From Novosphingobium chloroacetimidivorans (lineage in GTDB: Bacteria; Pseudomonadota; Alphaproteobacteria; Sphingomonadales; Sphingomonadaceae), in assembly GCF_014204535.1 (NCBI RefSeq), contig NZ_JACHLR010000011.1:62001-126000 (forward strand): a stretch of DNA of 64,000 nt. Reading direction: 5' to 3'. Positions 37,812 to 46,667 of the stretch are shown here, piece after piece. Under the pieces are notes generated by a model. The model was not told the origin of the DNA. It made no database searches and saw only the letters and a program-made list of their open reading frames with translations. The position numbers and the translations under genes are program-made. Numbering within the stretch: the first letter of the stretch is position 1; each line of letters starts with the position of its first letter.

Positions 37812-39037
37812 CTCGCGCCGAGGCGGGTGAGCGTTCCCTTGGGCACGAGGATCAGCGCGCGACCGCGCCCGCTCATGCCACCGGCGATGCGGCGGGCGTC
37901 TTCGCCGGCGCCCCAGAAGGTGTCGAAGCGGTTCGCACCCTTGATCGCCCCGCCGGTGTCCTGCGCGATCCACAGCCCGTTAGCCTCGGTGCGATCGAGA
38001 TCCAGCCAGACCGGCGCTCCCAGCGGCACGAAGTTCGGATCGGCGGCCACCGAGCTTTCCGCGCGAACCGGCACGTTGAGCGAGCCGAGCGGCCCATCGC
38101 CCTTCAGCTCGCGGAAGAACACCCAGCTGCGGTTCTCGCGCATCAGCGCCCGCCCCTCCGCCGGGTTCTCGCGAATGTAGCGGACGATGCCCTGCATCGA
38201 GCCTGGGTACTTGCCCGGCCCCTCGCCCACCAACCCGCGCTGGCGCATCACCGCACCGATGCCGGTGTAGGCCTGCCCGTTCTGGCCGGCATAGCCGATG
38301 CGCATGACCCCACCGTCCGGCAGGCGCAGCCGACCCGATCCCTGGACCTGGAGGAAGAAGAACTCGACCGGATCGCGGACCCAGGCGATCTCCGCGCCCT
38401 TTCCCGCCAGCGCGCCGTTCTCGATCTCGGCACGATCGTAGTAGGGCACGAACCTGCCGGTCTCGTCATAGCGGCCGATCGGCATGCGCCCGTTTGCCAG
38501 CGGCGGCGCATCGCCGGGCCTGGCGCGGACCAGGTCGGCCGGCATGCCGTATACGGGCGTATCGTAGCCCGGCGCATGCGTGCGCGATCCGGCGATCTCG
38601 GGCTCGAAGTAGCCGGTGGCGAAGGCCCGACCGTCGCCGACCTGGATCGTCTCGAAATAGGTGTCGAAGAAGTCCTCGGCCTGGCCGTAAGGCCAAGTGG
38701 CGAAGGCGTCGCAGGCTGGCTTCCAGTCGCTCGGCCGGGTCAGGCCGCTGGCATCGGTGCGGGTGACGAGCCTCGGGCAGCTTTCGTGAAACGACAGCAA
38801 GGCGGCCGCCGCATCGGACTGGCGGATCGAAAGCTCTGCGATGCTCGGCCCCTGGCGCAAGCTCAGCTCGCGCGCGGTCTTGACGGCGGGCGCGCTCGGC
38901 ACGGATGTTGGCGGCGGCGGTCTGGTCGATACGGTGCCCGGCTCCGGCACGAGGCGTCCGCAGGCTGCGGCAAACAGCGACAGCGCGAGGACGGCTGCGA
39001 GCCGGACCCCGCGATGACACCCGGCCCTCGATCGCAA
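37808..39037 (-). CDS. mltA: Membrane-bound lytic murein transglycosylase A
   Basis: 409 residues. Signal with lipobox FAAAC. The MltA barrel shows FATGYFEPEIAGSRTHAPGYDTPVYG, FFLQVQGSGRL.LPDG.MRIGYAGQNGQAYTGIG, and the 3D domain PLGAPVWLDLDRTEANGLWIAQDTGGAIKGANRFDTFWGAG with the catalytic Asp. It cleaves peptidoglycan glycan strands to anhydromuropeptides. The start is TTG at 39037, two bases after the timA stop and preceded by GAGGG; the longer frame would overlap timA. It overlaps smr by four bases. Confidence 0.94.
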   Translation of the reverse strand: MRSRAGCHRGVRLAAVLALSLFAAACGRLVPEPGTVSTRPPPPTSVPSAPAVKTARELSLRQGPSIAELSIRQSDAAAALLSFHESCPRLVTRTDASGLTRPSDWKPACDAFATWPYGQAEDFFDTYFETIQVGDGRAFATGYFEPEIAGSRTHAPGYDTPVYGMPADLVRARPGDAPPLANGRMPIGRYDETGRFVPYYDRAEIENGALAGKGAEIAWVRDPVEFFFLQVQGSGRLRLPDGGVMRIGYAGQNGQAYTGIGAVMRQRGLVGEGPGKYPGSMQGIVRYIRENPAEGRALMRENRSWVFFRELKGDGPLGSLNVPVRAESSVAADPNFVPLGAPVWLDLDRTEANGLWIAQDTGGAIKGANRFDTFWGAGEDARRIAGGMSGRGRALILVPKGTLTRLGAR

Positions 39038-39039
39038 GG

Positions 39040-39714
39040 TCAGCCCTCGTCGGTCTCGTCGAGCAGCCAGTCCGGGTCGGCCGAAGTGACGTCGCGGCTG
39101 AAGGTCCACACGTCCACGGCTTCGATCGCGTCGTCGAGCGATCCGGCGATCACCGTGCCTTCGGCGTCACGGGTGACGGCGGCGATATCGCTGCGGAAGC
39201 GCACGGTGATGCGCGCGACGTTGCCGTCCATATGCGCAGCGCTGATCGCGCTGTCCTCGATACGGATCAGGCGGTTGTCGAGCGTCTCGCCCGCTTCCAG
39301 ACGTGCGTCGATGGCCGAGGCGAAGCCTTCGTAGACATCACGGTCGCACAGCGCACGCAGTTCGTCCTTGTCGCCCTTCCAGAAGGCCTCGAGGATCATG
39401 CGATAGGCGCTGCGGGCGCCGTCGAGGAAAGTGAAGGCATCGAAACGGCGATCGGCCGTGCCGATGTCGCGCAACCCGCGCTCAACCGCCGGCGATGCGG
39501 CAGGAAGCTGACGGATATTGGCAGCGGCACCGGCGGCATTGTCATCCGCCTTGGCGGGGGCGGCGACGCGCGGCGCTCCGGCAGCGCCGCGGCGCGGATC
39601 GATGCGGCCGGCGATCGGCTCTTCCTCATGCTCGGCACGGCGGCCCAGAACGGAGTAAAGGCGCAGGCCCAGAAAGGCCGCGATCATCGCCAGGATCACG
39701 ATTTCGACCGTCAC
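39040..39714 (-). CDS. Tim44/TimA-family putative adaptor protein
   Basis: 224 residues with an N-terminal membrane anchor (MTVEIVILAMIAAFLGLRLYSVLG), a Pro/Ala-rich linker, and a C-terminal Tim44-like domain (FDAFTFLDGARSAYRMILEAFWKGDKDELRALCDRDVYEGFA, then AIEAVDVWTFSRDVTSADPDWLLDET). The bacterial relatives are thought to be inner-membrane adaptors linked to envelope protein handling. It heads the timA-mltA-smr operon and is divergent from secB, an arrangement conserved in alphaproteobacteria. Confidence 0.92.
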   Translation of the reverse strand: MTVEIVILAMIAAFLGLRLYSVLGRRAEHEEEPIAGRIDPRRGAAGAPRVAAPAKADDNAAGAAANIRQLPAASPAVERGLRDIGTADRRFDAFTFLDGARSAYRMILEAFWKGDKDELRALCDRDVYEGFASAIDARLEAGETLDNRLIRIEDSAISAAHMDGNVARITVRFRSDIAAVTRDAEGTVIAGSLDDAIEAVDVWTFSRDVTSADPDWLLDETDEG

Positions 39715-40001
39715 GTCTAACTAACCGTCCTTCCATCGCTGCCGAACGGGTACCATCCGTGCGGTCCGGCAGCATAACCTCAGATAGGTAGGCTTTACAA
39801 ATGAACAACGCGTGAGTTGCATGCCGGGGGCGAAATAGCGCCGATTTGCCCAAGTGCTGCGACCGGCGCGGGCCTGTGTGGCGCAACGGCATCGCGACCA
39901 TTTCCGAGCCACCCGCCGCGACTCGCGCCATTGCCGCCCGCGTGGCGCGATGCTAGGCGCGCCGGCACATTCCCGGGACGAAAAGAAAGCACCCTCGAGC
40001 C
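39715..40001. promoter_or_regulatory. Divergent promoter region timA/secB
   Basis: 287 bases that should hold the promoters for secB and for timA-mltA-smr. A relatively AT-rich stretch lies near timA (AGCATAACCTCAGATAGGTA). I cannot assign boxes with confidence. Confidence 0.35.
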
Positions 40002-40511
40002 ATGGCCGACGAAGGCAACATCATCTCCGACCTCAACCTCGACAGCGCCGACGGGGACGACACCGCGCCGGCTGCGGGCATCATCTCGCAGTACGTGAAG
40101 GACCTCTCGGTCGAGAACCCCAACGCGCCGCAGAGCTTCCAGTGGCAGGACGCGCCGCAGATCGACGTGCAGTTCAACATCGGCGCCGTGCCGATCGAGG
40201 GCGAAGTCCATGAGGTCGAGCTGAAGATCGTCGTCACCTCGCGCGCCGATGCCGGCGTCGCCTTCGCGGTGGACCTCAGCTACTGCGCGCTGGTCGGCAT
40301 GCGCAACCTGCCCGAGAGCCAGGCCCACGCGTTCCTGTTCGCCGAGGCGCCGCGCATCCTGTTCCCCTTCGCCCGCGCGATCATCGCCGAGGCCGTGCGC
40401 GACGCCGGTTTCGCGCCGCTGATGCTGGAGCCGATCGATTTCAACGGGCTCTATGTGCAGCAGCTCAGCGCCCAGGGCGGCGTCGGCGCTCCGCCGGCAG
40501 GGCATGCCTGA
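40002..40511 (+). CDS. secB: Protein-export chaperone SecB
   Basis: 169 residues. Conserved SecB stretches: QYVKDLSVENPNAPQSFQW, VQFNIGAVPIEGEVHEVELKIVVTSRA, CALVGMRNLPESQAHAFLFAEAPRILFPFARAIIAEAVRDAGF, and PIDFNGLYVQQL. The tetramer keeps secretory precursors unfolded and hands them to SecA. The ATG at 40002 matches the family. A repeat pair follows the gene. Confidence 0.97.
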   Translation: MADEGNIISDLNLDSADGDDTAPAAGIISQYVKDLSVENPNAPQSFQWQDAPQIDVQFNIGAVPIEGEVHEVELKIVVTSRADAGVAFAVDLSYCALVGMRNLPESQAHAFLFAEAPRILFPFARAIIAEAVRDAGFAPLMLEPIDFNGLYVQQLSAQGGVGAPPAGHA

Positions 40512-40519
40512 ACTAGTTT

Positions 40520-40657
40520 CCTCCCCGGCACGGGGAGGGGGACCGCTGCCGCAGGCAGTGGTGGAGGGGGCCCTGCTCTCGACCTTGCAGTGCGCGGATG
40601 GGTGGGCCCCCTCCGTCACGCGCTATGCGCGCGCCACCTCCCCGTTCCGGGGAGGAA
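40520..40657. repeat. Pair of GPPPR-type repeats between secB and murJ
   Basis: One unit at 40520-40572 (-) and one at 40604-40657 (+), facing each other, with arms CTCCCC.GGCACGGGGAGG and CCACCTCCCCGTTCCGGGGAGG. The last unit ends only four bases before the murJ start codon and provides its GGAGG. Confidence 0.8.
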
Positions 40658-40661
40658 CCCA

Positions 40662-42257
40662 GTGAGCCTCGTTCGCAACGTCGGCACGATCGGGGGCCTC
40701 ACCGCGGTCAGCCGCGTATTCGGCTTCGTGCGCGACATGCTGCTGGCTCGCGTTCTCGGCGCTGGCCTCGCCGCCGACGCGTTCCAGCTCGCTTTCGTCC
40801 TGCCGAACACCTTCCGCCGTCTTTTCGCCGAAGGAGCGTTCTCGGTCGCCTTCGTGCCGATGTACACCCGCACGCTGCACGGTCCCGGTGGCGAAGCGGC
40901 GGCGGAACGCTTTGCGAGCGACGTGCTGGCGGTATTCGTCTGGGTGCTGCTCGGCTTTTCGGCGCTGGCCATGCTGGCCATGCCGGGCCTGGTCTGGCTG
41001 CTGGCGCGCGAGTACCTCGACGTGCCGGGCAAATTCGACCTTGCCGTCGCGCTCAGCCGCGTGGCGTTTCCCTACCTCGGCCTGGTCAGCCTGGTGGCGA
41101 TGCTCTCGGGCGTGCTCAACGCCCATGCCCGCTTCGCGCCGGGCGCGTTCGTGCCGGTGCTGCTGAACCTGGTGCTGATCGCCGGGATCGTGAGCGGATA
41201 CTTTCTGCGGGGCTCGGGCGGGAGCGACGTGGTGGTCGCTTGGTCGGTCGCGATCGCGGTCGCCGCGGCAGGAGCGATTCAGCTGCTCTACATGGCCTGG
41301 GCCATGCGCCGCGCCGGAGTGCGGCTGCGAATCGGCGCGCCGCGCCTGACGCCCGAGGTTCGGCGGCTCGGCCGGCTGATCCTGCCGGCGACGTTCGGCG
41401 CGGGAATCTACCAGATCAGCCAGTTCGTCGACACGTTCTTCGCCACGTCGCTGGCGCAGGGCTCGCTGACGCTGCTCAAGTACGCCGACCGGCTGAACCA
41501 GATGCCACTGGGCATCGTCGGCATCGCGCTGGGCACCGCGATCCTGCCGATGCTGGCGCGGCACATCCAGGCGGGTGACGATGCCGGCGCGCAAGGCTTG
41601 CAGTCCAACGCCGTCGAGATGGCGACGCTGCTCACCCTGCCCGCCGCCGCCGCGCTGGCGGTCTGCGCGCCGGCCTTCGTCACTGCCTTCTTCGTCGGCG
41701 GGCGGATGAGCCAGGCGCAGGGCGACGTCATGGCAGCGATCGTCGCGGCGCTGGTCTGCGGCTTGCCCGCCTACGTGCTGGTCAAGGTATTCCAGCCCGC
41801 CTTCTTCAGCCGCGAGGACACACGAACGCCGGTGCGGATCGCCTGCGCGGCGCTGGCGATCAACATCGCCGTCAATTTCCTGGTCGTGCCCCGGTTCGGC
41901 ATCGTCGGGCTGGCAGGGGCGACGGCGTTCACCTCCACGCTCAACGTCCTGGCGCTCTACACCGTGCTGCATCGGCGCGGCTGGTTCCGCTTGCGCTGGC
42001 CGCTCGCCTCGCGGATCATCCGGCAGCTGGCGGCGAGCGGGGTCATGGCGCTAGCGCTCTGGGCCCTGCTGCCGCTGCTTGCGGGCCACTACGCCGGCTC
42101 CGCGGCCGAGCGCGCGGGCGCGCTGGCCCTGCTGGTGGGCGCGGGCGGGCTGGTGTTCTTCGCCACGGCCTGGCTCGTCGGCGCGCTCGACAAGAGCCAC
42201 CTTGCGCAGCTACGGCGGCGCCGTCCGGTCAAGGAGCCGGTCAACCTCTCCGAATAG
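40662..42257 (+). CDS. murJ: Lipid II flippase MurJ
   Basis: 531 residues, MOP-family polytopic protein. The N-terminus is typical ([53 protein letters not shown]). Other landmarks: [24 protein letters not shown] and [23 protein letters not shown]...[25 protein letters not shown]. About 14 hydrophobic segments are visible. It flips lipid II across the inner membrane for peptidoglycan synthesis. The start is GTG 40662, whose GGAGG Shine-Dalgarno lies within the end of the palindromic repeat. trpS follows after 13 bases. Confidence 0.96.
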   Translation: MSLVRNVGTIGGLTAVSRVFGFVRDMLLARVLGAGLAADAFQLAFVLPNTFRRLFAEGAFSVAFVPMYTRTLHGPGGEAAAERFASDVLAVFVWVLLGFSALAMLAMPGLVWLLAREYLDVPGKFDLAVALSRVAFPYLGLVSLVAMLSGVLNAHARFAPGAFVPVLLNLVLIAGIVSGYFLRGSGGSDVVVAWSVAIAVAAAGAIQLLYMAWAMRRAGVRLRIGAPRLTPEVRRLGRLILPATFGAGIYQISQFVDTFFATSLAQGSLTLLKYADRLNQMPLGIVGIALGTAILPMLARHIQAGDDAGAQGLQSNAVEMATLLTLPAAAALAVCAPAFVTAFFVGGRMSQAQGDVMAAIVAALVCGLPAYVLVKVFQPAFFSREDTRTPVRIACAALAINIAVNFLVVPRFGIVGLAGATAFTSTLNVLALYTVLHRRGWFRLRWPLASRIIRQLAASGVMALALWALLPLLAGHYAGSAAERAGALALLVGAGGLVFFATAWLVGALDKSHLAQLRRRRPVKEPVNLSE

Positions 42258-42270
42258 GTCTTCACGTCCC

Positions 42271-43290
42271 ATGCGTATCGTCTCCGGCATCCAGCCCACC
42301 GGCAACCTGCACCTCGGCAACTACCTGGGCGCGATCCGCAACTGGGTGCGCATGCAGGACGATGCGGCGGCAAGCGGCGGGCAATGCCTGTATTTCCTGG
42401 CCGACCTCCACGCGATCTCCATGCCGCACGTGCCGGCGGACCTCGGCGCCAACACCCGCGAGATGGTCGCCGCGCTGGTCGCCTGCGGCATCGATCCCCA
42501 GCGTTCGATCCTGTTCAACCAGGCGCAAGTGCCCCAGCATGCCGAGCTGCAGTGGCTGCTGAACGGCACCGCCCGAATGGGCTGGCTCAACCGCATGACG
42601 CAGTGGAAGGACAAGGCGGGCAAGAATCGTGAAGGTGCGAGCGTCGCGCTGTTCACCTACCCGGTGCTGCAGGCCGCCGACGTGCTGCTCTACCAGGCGA
42701 CGCACGTGCCGGTGGGCGACGACCAGAAACAGCACCTGGAGCTCGCCCGTGACATCGCGCAGAAGTTCAACAACGACTTCGGAACGGAAGACGCGCCCGT
42801 CTTCACCCTGCCCGAGCCGTTCATCCCGCCCGAAGCCGCGCGCATCATGTCCCTGCGCGACGGCTCGGCCAAGATGAGCAAGTCCGATCCTTCCGACATG
42901 AGCCGCATCAACCTGACCGACGATGCCGACACGATCATGCAGAAGGTCAAGAAGGCCAAGACCGACCCCGAGCCGCTGCCTTCCGACAAGGCCGGCCTGG
43001 AGGGTCGTCCGGAGGCCAAGAACCTGGTGAGCATCTATGCCGCGATGTCCGGCGCCACGGTAGAGGCGGTGCTGGCTGAGTTCGGCGGCGAAGGCTTCGG
43101 CAAGTTCAAGCCGGCGCTGGGCGAGCTGCTGACGCACAAGCTGGCGCCGATCAACGCACGCTTCGTCGAGTTGCGGCAGGACCAGGCGGCGCTCGACGCG
43201 ATCCTGCGCCAGGGCGCGGAAAAGGCGCGGGCGCTGGCGGTGCCGACCTTGAATGCGGCTTATGCGGCGCTGGGGTTGGTACGAGGCTGA
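42271..43290 (+). CDS. trpS: Tryptophanyl-tRNA synthetase
   Basis: 339 residues, class I synthetase. The HIGH-like motif is within [20 protein letters not shown] and KMSKS occurs as [11 protein letters not shown]. Also FLADLHAIS, and [33 protein letters not shown]. It charges tRNA-Trp. The start ATG at 42271 gives the family N-terminus ([11 protein letters not shown]). Likely co-transcribed with murJ. Confidence 0.97.
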   Translation: MRIVSGIQPTGNLHLGNYLGAIRNWVRMQDDAAASGGQCLYFLADLHAISMPHVPADLGANTREMVAALVACGIDPQRSILFNQAQVPQHAELQWLLNGTARMGWLNRMTQWKDKAGKNREGASVALFTYPVLQAADVLLYQATHVPVGDDQKQHLELARDIAQKFNNDFGTEDAPVFTLPEPFIPPEAARIMSLRDGSAKMSKSDPSDMSRINLTDDADTIMQKVKKAKTDPEPLPSDKAGLEGRPEAKNLVSIYAAMSGATVEAVLAEFGGEGFGKFKPALGELLTHKLAPINARFVELRQDQAALDAILRQGAEKARALAVPTLNAAYAALGLVRG

Positions 43291-43355
43291 GCTTTTTGGG
43301 AGCGGGCGGATCAGGATCTTGTCGTTTCGAAAACTCGAAGCTCGCATTATCCAAC

Positions 43356-43449
43356 CTCGTCGTCCCCGCGAAGGCGGGGACCCCGCTTCTTCTGAATGCC
43401 AGCGACATGACCCAGGAAGCGGGGCCCCTGCCTTCGCAGGGGCGACGAG
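43356..43449. repeat. Inverted repeat (CCCGCGAAGGCGGG family) after trpS
   Basis: Arms CTCGTCGTCCCCGCGAAGGC... and ...GCCTTCGCAGGGGCGACGAG, about 34 bases each with a 26-base centre. Apart from this element the 350-base gap 43291-43641 shows nothing recognisable. Confidence 0.82.
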
Positions 43450-43641
43450 TGGGGTATGTCGATCGTGAGCCGGTGGAGTGACGACCAGCCAAGCCACCCT
43501 CTCACCGCTGCACCTTGGTGCCCGCCGGAACCACCGTGCATTTAGATCCGTTCATCGTACGAAAGGCGCTCGTCAACGCGCGTCAGCGTTCCTACATCTC
43601 GTAGGCGGCGGCAGGCGAACTCAAGGAAAAAGGACAGCGCA

Positions 43642-43785
43642 ATGTCCAAGTGCTCGATCTGCCGTGTAAGTGCCTCTATTCAACCGGTATTCAGCCGCGA
43701 TCGGCTACGACTCGACGCAAGGGCGAGCCGGCCGCGTCGAGAGGATGGCGCCGTCCCACTCGACTTCTGGAGAACAGAACCATGA
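43642..43785 (+). CDS. Possible small ORF overlapping the DUF4136 gene start
   Basis: 47 codons beginning MSKCSICRVSASIQPVFSRD, preceded by AAGGA...AGGACAG. The stop codon overlaps the ATG of the next gene (ATGA). The N-terminal C..C pair is the only motif. Tight coupling and a fair ribosome site favour translation; the Arg-rich second half (RLRLDARASRPRRED) looks less gene-like, so it may be a leader peptide or chance. Confidence 0.35.
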   Translation: MSKCSICRVSASIQPVFSRDRLRLDARASRPRREDGAVPLDFWRTEP

Positions 43786-44477
43786 CGATGAATGGCAACA
43801 ACCGCCTGGGCCGGCTCAAGGTCGCGGCCGTGGCGGTGCTGCTGGTCGCGCTCGCCGCCTGCACGAACACCTTCCGTGCAGACGTTTCCCGCTTCCAATC
43901 GCAGCTGCCCGCTCCGGCGGGACAGACCTTTGCAGTGGTGGCCGACGATCCGCAGATGGCCGGCGGCATAGAGTTCAGCCAGTATGCCCGCCTCGTCGAG
44001 GCGCGACTGGCGCAGCAGGGCTACACCCCCGCAGCCAGCCCCGAGCAGGCACAACTGCTGGTCCGCTTCGATTACGGCGTAGACAATGGCCGTGAGCGCG
44101 TGCGCTCGACCGGATTCGGCGGTGGTTATGGCGGCTGGGGTCCGTGGTACGGGTACGGCGGTGGCTTTGGTCGCGGCGGCTACTGGGGCGGTCGTGGCTT
44201 CGGCGGCTGGGGTGGCCCCTGGCGCTACGGCTGGTACGATCCGTTCTTCGACAACGGCGTGGAAAGCTACACCATCTACACCAGCGGCGTGTCGCTGAAG
44301 ATCGATCGCCGGGCAGACGGCACCCGCCTGTTCGAAGGCAAGGCAGAGGCGGTCTCGACTTCCAATCGCCTGCCGTATCTCGTCCCGAACCTGATCGAGG
44401 CAATGTTTACGAACTTCCCCGGGAACTCGGGCGAGACCATGCGCATTACCGTCGCGCCGGAGAAGCGGAAGAACTAG
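43782..44477 (+). CDS. DUF4136 lipoprotein
   Basis: 231 residues. Lipoprotein signal ending VALAAC. After the lipobox comes TNTFRADVSRFQSQLPAPAGQTFAVV, typical of DUF4136 (periplasmic lipoproteins of unknown role). A central Gly/Trp/Tyr-rich stretch of about 45 residues (GGGYGGWGPWYGYGGGFGRGGYWG...) is unusual and probably flexible. The C-terminus YTSGVSLKIDRRADGTRLFEGKAEAVS...VPNLIEAMFTNFPG is the conserved domain end. GGAGA precedes the ATG at 43782. A strong terminator follows. Confidence 0.85.
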   Translation: MTMNGNNRLGRLKVAAVAVLLVALAACTNTFRADVSRFQSQLPAPAGQTFAVVADDPQMAGGIEFSQYARLVEARLAQQGYTPAASPEQAQLLVRFDYGVDNGRERVRSTGFGGGYGGWGPWYGYGGGFGRGGYWGGRGFGGWGGPWRYGWYDPFFDNGVESYTIYTSGVSLKIDRRADGTRLFEGKAEAVSTSNRLPYLVPNLIEAMFTNFPGNSGETMRITVAPEKRKN

Positions 44478-44521
44478 AAGGACGACGAGCCAACTGGCTC
44501 CCCCGAGAGGGAGACACCGAG

Positions 44522-44557
44522 GGGCGGGCCCGCTGCGAATGCGGGTCCGTCCTTTTT
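44522..44557 (+). terminator. Rho-independent terminator after the DUF4136 gene
   Basis: 12-bp stem GGGCGGGCCCGC / GCGGGTCCGTCC (with G-T pairs), loop of 7, followed by TTTTTC. Confidence 0.9.
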
Positions 44558-44700
44558 CGTTCAGGCGCGTCTCTGTCTCTCTCTCTCTCACTCCGGCAAT
44601 GCCGCCGCGGCTGCGGGCGACACGTACGAGATCCAGTCGAGCCATACGGGGCCGGTGGCGCAGCACCATGTCGAGTTGCTGGAAGCGATGTGATGCCGAC

Positions 44701-44810
44701 ATCGTCCCGGACTTGGTCCGCGACCGGTTTCGCCATGTCGCGAGTTCGCCGGCTGGCACCGGCAGGTTCATCGCTGGCGGAACCGGTCCCGGGTCGAGCC
44801 CGGGACGACG
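44701..44810. repeat. Inverted repeat (CCCGGGTCGAGCCCGGGACG family)
   Basis: Arms ATCGTCCCGGACTTGGTCCG... and ...CGGGTCGAGCCCGGGACGAC, including the AACCGGT core. A second, better conserved copy is at 56384-56500. The gap 44558-44844 holds nothing else that I recognise. Confidence 0.75.
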
Positions 44811-44844
44811 TGCTACTCGACGCGCATGAAATCAGGGGCGAGCG

Positions 44845-45315
44845 TTAGTTCCCTAGTGACACCACGCCGCCGGTCGAGCCGAACCCGCCCTCGCCCCGCT
44901 CGGTGTGGTCGAGCTCGTCGACCTTGAGCCAGCTGGCCCGCGTCACCGGCGCCAGGACGAGCTGCGCCACCCGATCTCCCCGGCGAATGGCAAATGCCTC
45001 GGCGCCATGGTTGATTACAATCACCTTCAACTCGCCGCGATAGTCGGAGTCGATCGTGCCCGGCGTATTGGGCACCGTGATCCCGTGCTTCAGGGCCAGC
45101 CCCGAACGCGGACGCACCTGAATCTCGAATCCGGGCGGAATGGCGAAGGCCAAGCCGGTCGCCACCGCATGACGCGCGCCGGGGGCAAGCGTCACATCCT
45201 CGGCCGCGAGCACGTCCATGCCGGCCGCCCCATCGGTGGCGTATGCCGGCAGCTCCAGCCCCTCGAAGTGCGGCAGGCGCTTGACCGGCACGGGCACGGG
45301 ATCAGGCGAGTGCAT
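44845..45315 (-). CDS. dut: dUTP diphosphatase
   Basis: 156 residues, trimeric dUTPase. All five motifs are present: [46 protein letters not shown], and the C-terminal GEGGFGSTG that closes the active site. It hydrolyses dUTP to dUMP to keep uracil out of DNA. The start at 45315 (MHSPDPVPV) overlaps the coaBC stop by 14 bases; coaBC-dut is a common alphaproteobacterial pair. Confidence 0.96.
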   Translation of the reverse strand: MHSPDPVPVPVKRLPHFEGLELPAYATDGAAGMDVLAAEDVTLAPGARHAVATGLAFAIPPGFEIQVRPRSGLALKHGITVPNTPGTIDSDYRGELKVIVINHGAEAFAIRRGDRVAQLVLAPVTRASWLKVDELDHTERGEGGFGSTGGVVSLGN

Positions 45316-46537
45316 CGGCGATCCTTTCGACGAGCGCCCGGGCGACCTGGTCCTTGGGCATCCGGGGCAAGCTGTCCACCCCGCTCTCGCGCACGATGTG
45401 GACCGCGTTGGCATCGCCGCCCATGACGTCGCCGGAGACGTCGTTTGCGACGATCCAGTCGACCTGCTTGCGCAGGCGCTTGGCTTGCGCATGCGGGATG
45501 ACGTCGTTGGTTTCGGCCGCGAAGCCGATGACGAGGCCCGGCCGGCGCGGACTGGCGGCGAGCGTCGCCAGGATGTCCGGGTTCTCGGCGAGCGCCAGCG
45601 GCTCGGGCTCGGTCCCGTCCTTCTTGATCTTGCGATCGGCCACGGCGGCGGGACGCCAGTCGGCGACGGCGGCGACCATCACCGCGACGTGGGCCGGCAA
45701 GGCGCTCTCCACCGCCTCCGCCATCTCGCGCGCGCTTTCGACATCGACCCGCTCTACGCCGGGCGGCGTCGGCAGATGCACCGGCCCGGCGACCAGCGTC
45801 ACCCGCGCGCCGGCCTCGGCCGCGGCGGCGGCAATGGCGAAGCCCTGCTTGCCGGAGGAGCGATTGGCGATGTAGCGCACCGGGTCGATGGCCTCGTGCG
45901 TCGGCCCGGCAGTGACCAGCACGTGGCGTCCGAAGAGGGGACGGTGCCGTGCGCTGTCGAAATCGGGCTGGCCCTCCAGCGGTCGTGCGCCGAGCGCCCG
46001 CTCGATGTGCTCCCAGATCACCGGCGGCTCGGGCAGGCGGCCGGGGCCGAACTCGCCGCAGGCCATCGGGCCTTCGTCAGGCTCCACCACCGTCACGCCC
46101 GAGGCGCGCAAGGTGGCGACGTTGCGCCGGGTCGCCGCGTGCTGCCACATGCGCACGTTCATCGCCGGTACCGCCAGCACCGGCTTGTCGGTGGCAAGCA
46201 GCAGCGTGGTGGCGAGATCGTCGGCCATGCCGGCGGCCATCCGCGCCATGAGGTCGGCGGTCGCCGGGCAGACCACCACCAGGTCGGCCTGGCGCGAGAG
46301 CTGGATATGGCCCATCTCGGTCTCGTTCTTGAGGTCCCACAACGTGGTGTAGACCTCGTTCTCGGAAAGCGCGGCGAGGGTCATGGGCGTGACGAAGTGG
46401 CTGCCGCCGTCGGTCAGCACGCATGTGACCGAGCCGCCCTGCTTGCGGATGAGGCGGACGAGTTCGCAAGCCTTGTAGGCGGCGATCCCGCCTCCGATCA
46501 CAAGCAGGATGCGCCGAGGAGTTCGCGGGGAGGACAT
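45302..46537 (-). CDS. coaBC: Phosphopantothenoylcysteine decarboxylase/ligase
   Basis: About 411 residues. The N-terminal CoaC flavodoxin-like half has [26 protein letters not shown] with the His of the substrate site (SHFVTP), and [29 protein letters not shown], and [16 protein letters not shown]. The C-terminal CoaB half has [47 protein letters not shown], and [10 protein letters not shown]. It makes 4'-phosphopantetheine for CoA. Three in-frame ATGs (46582, 46552, 46537) exist; 46537 fits family length best. dut follows. Confidence 0.95.
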   Translation of the reverse strand: MSSPRTPRRILLVIGGGIAAYKACELVRLIRKQGGSVTCVLTDGGSHFVTPMTLAALSENEVYTTLWDLKNETEMGHIQLSRQADLVVVCPATADLMARMAAGMADDLATTLLLATDKPVLAVPAMNVRMWQHAATRRNVATLRASGVTVVEPDEGPMACGEFGPGRLPEPPVIWEHIERALGARPLEGQPDFDSARHRPLFGRHVLVTAGPTHEAIDPVRYIANRSSGKQGFAIAAAAAEAGARVTLVAGPVHLPTPPGVERVDVESAREMAEAVESALPAHVAVMVAAVADWRPAAVADRKIKKDGTEPEPLALAENPDILATLAASPRRPGLVIGFAAETNDVIPHAQAKRLRKQVDWIVANDVSGDVMGGDANAVHIVRESGVDSLPRMPKDQVARALVERIADALA

Positions 46538-46587
46538 GGGCGGCTTGTGCATGAGGGGGCGGGCGGGTGCAATGCCTTGCATAAACC

Positions 46588-46660
46588 CGTTCGTGTCGAG
46601 CGAAGTCGAGACACGTGAACACAGCGCCAGCGTGTCTCGACTTCGCTCGACACGAACGGA
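46588..46660. repeat. Perfect long inverted repeat (GTTCGTGTCGAGCGAAGTCG family)
   Basis: Two 29-base arms that are exact reverse complements (46588-46616 and 46632-46660) around a 15-base centre. It separates the coaBC start from the end of the membrane-protein gene. A degenerate copy lies at 699-760. Confidence 0.9.
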
Positions 46661-46667
46661 GGAAAGG

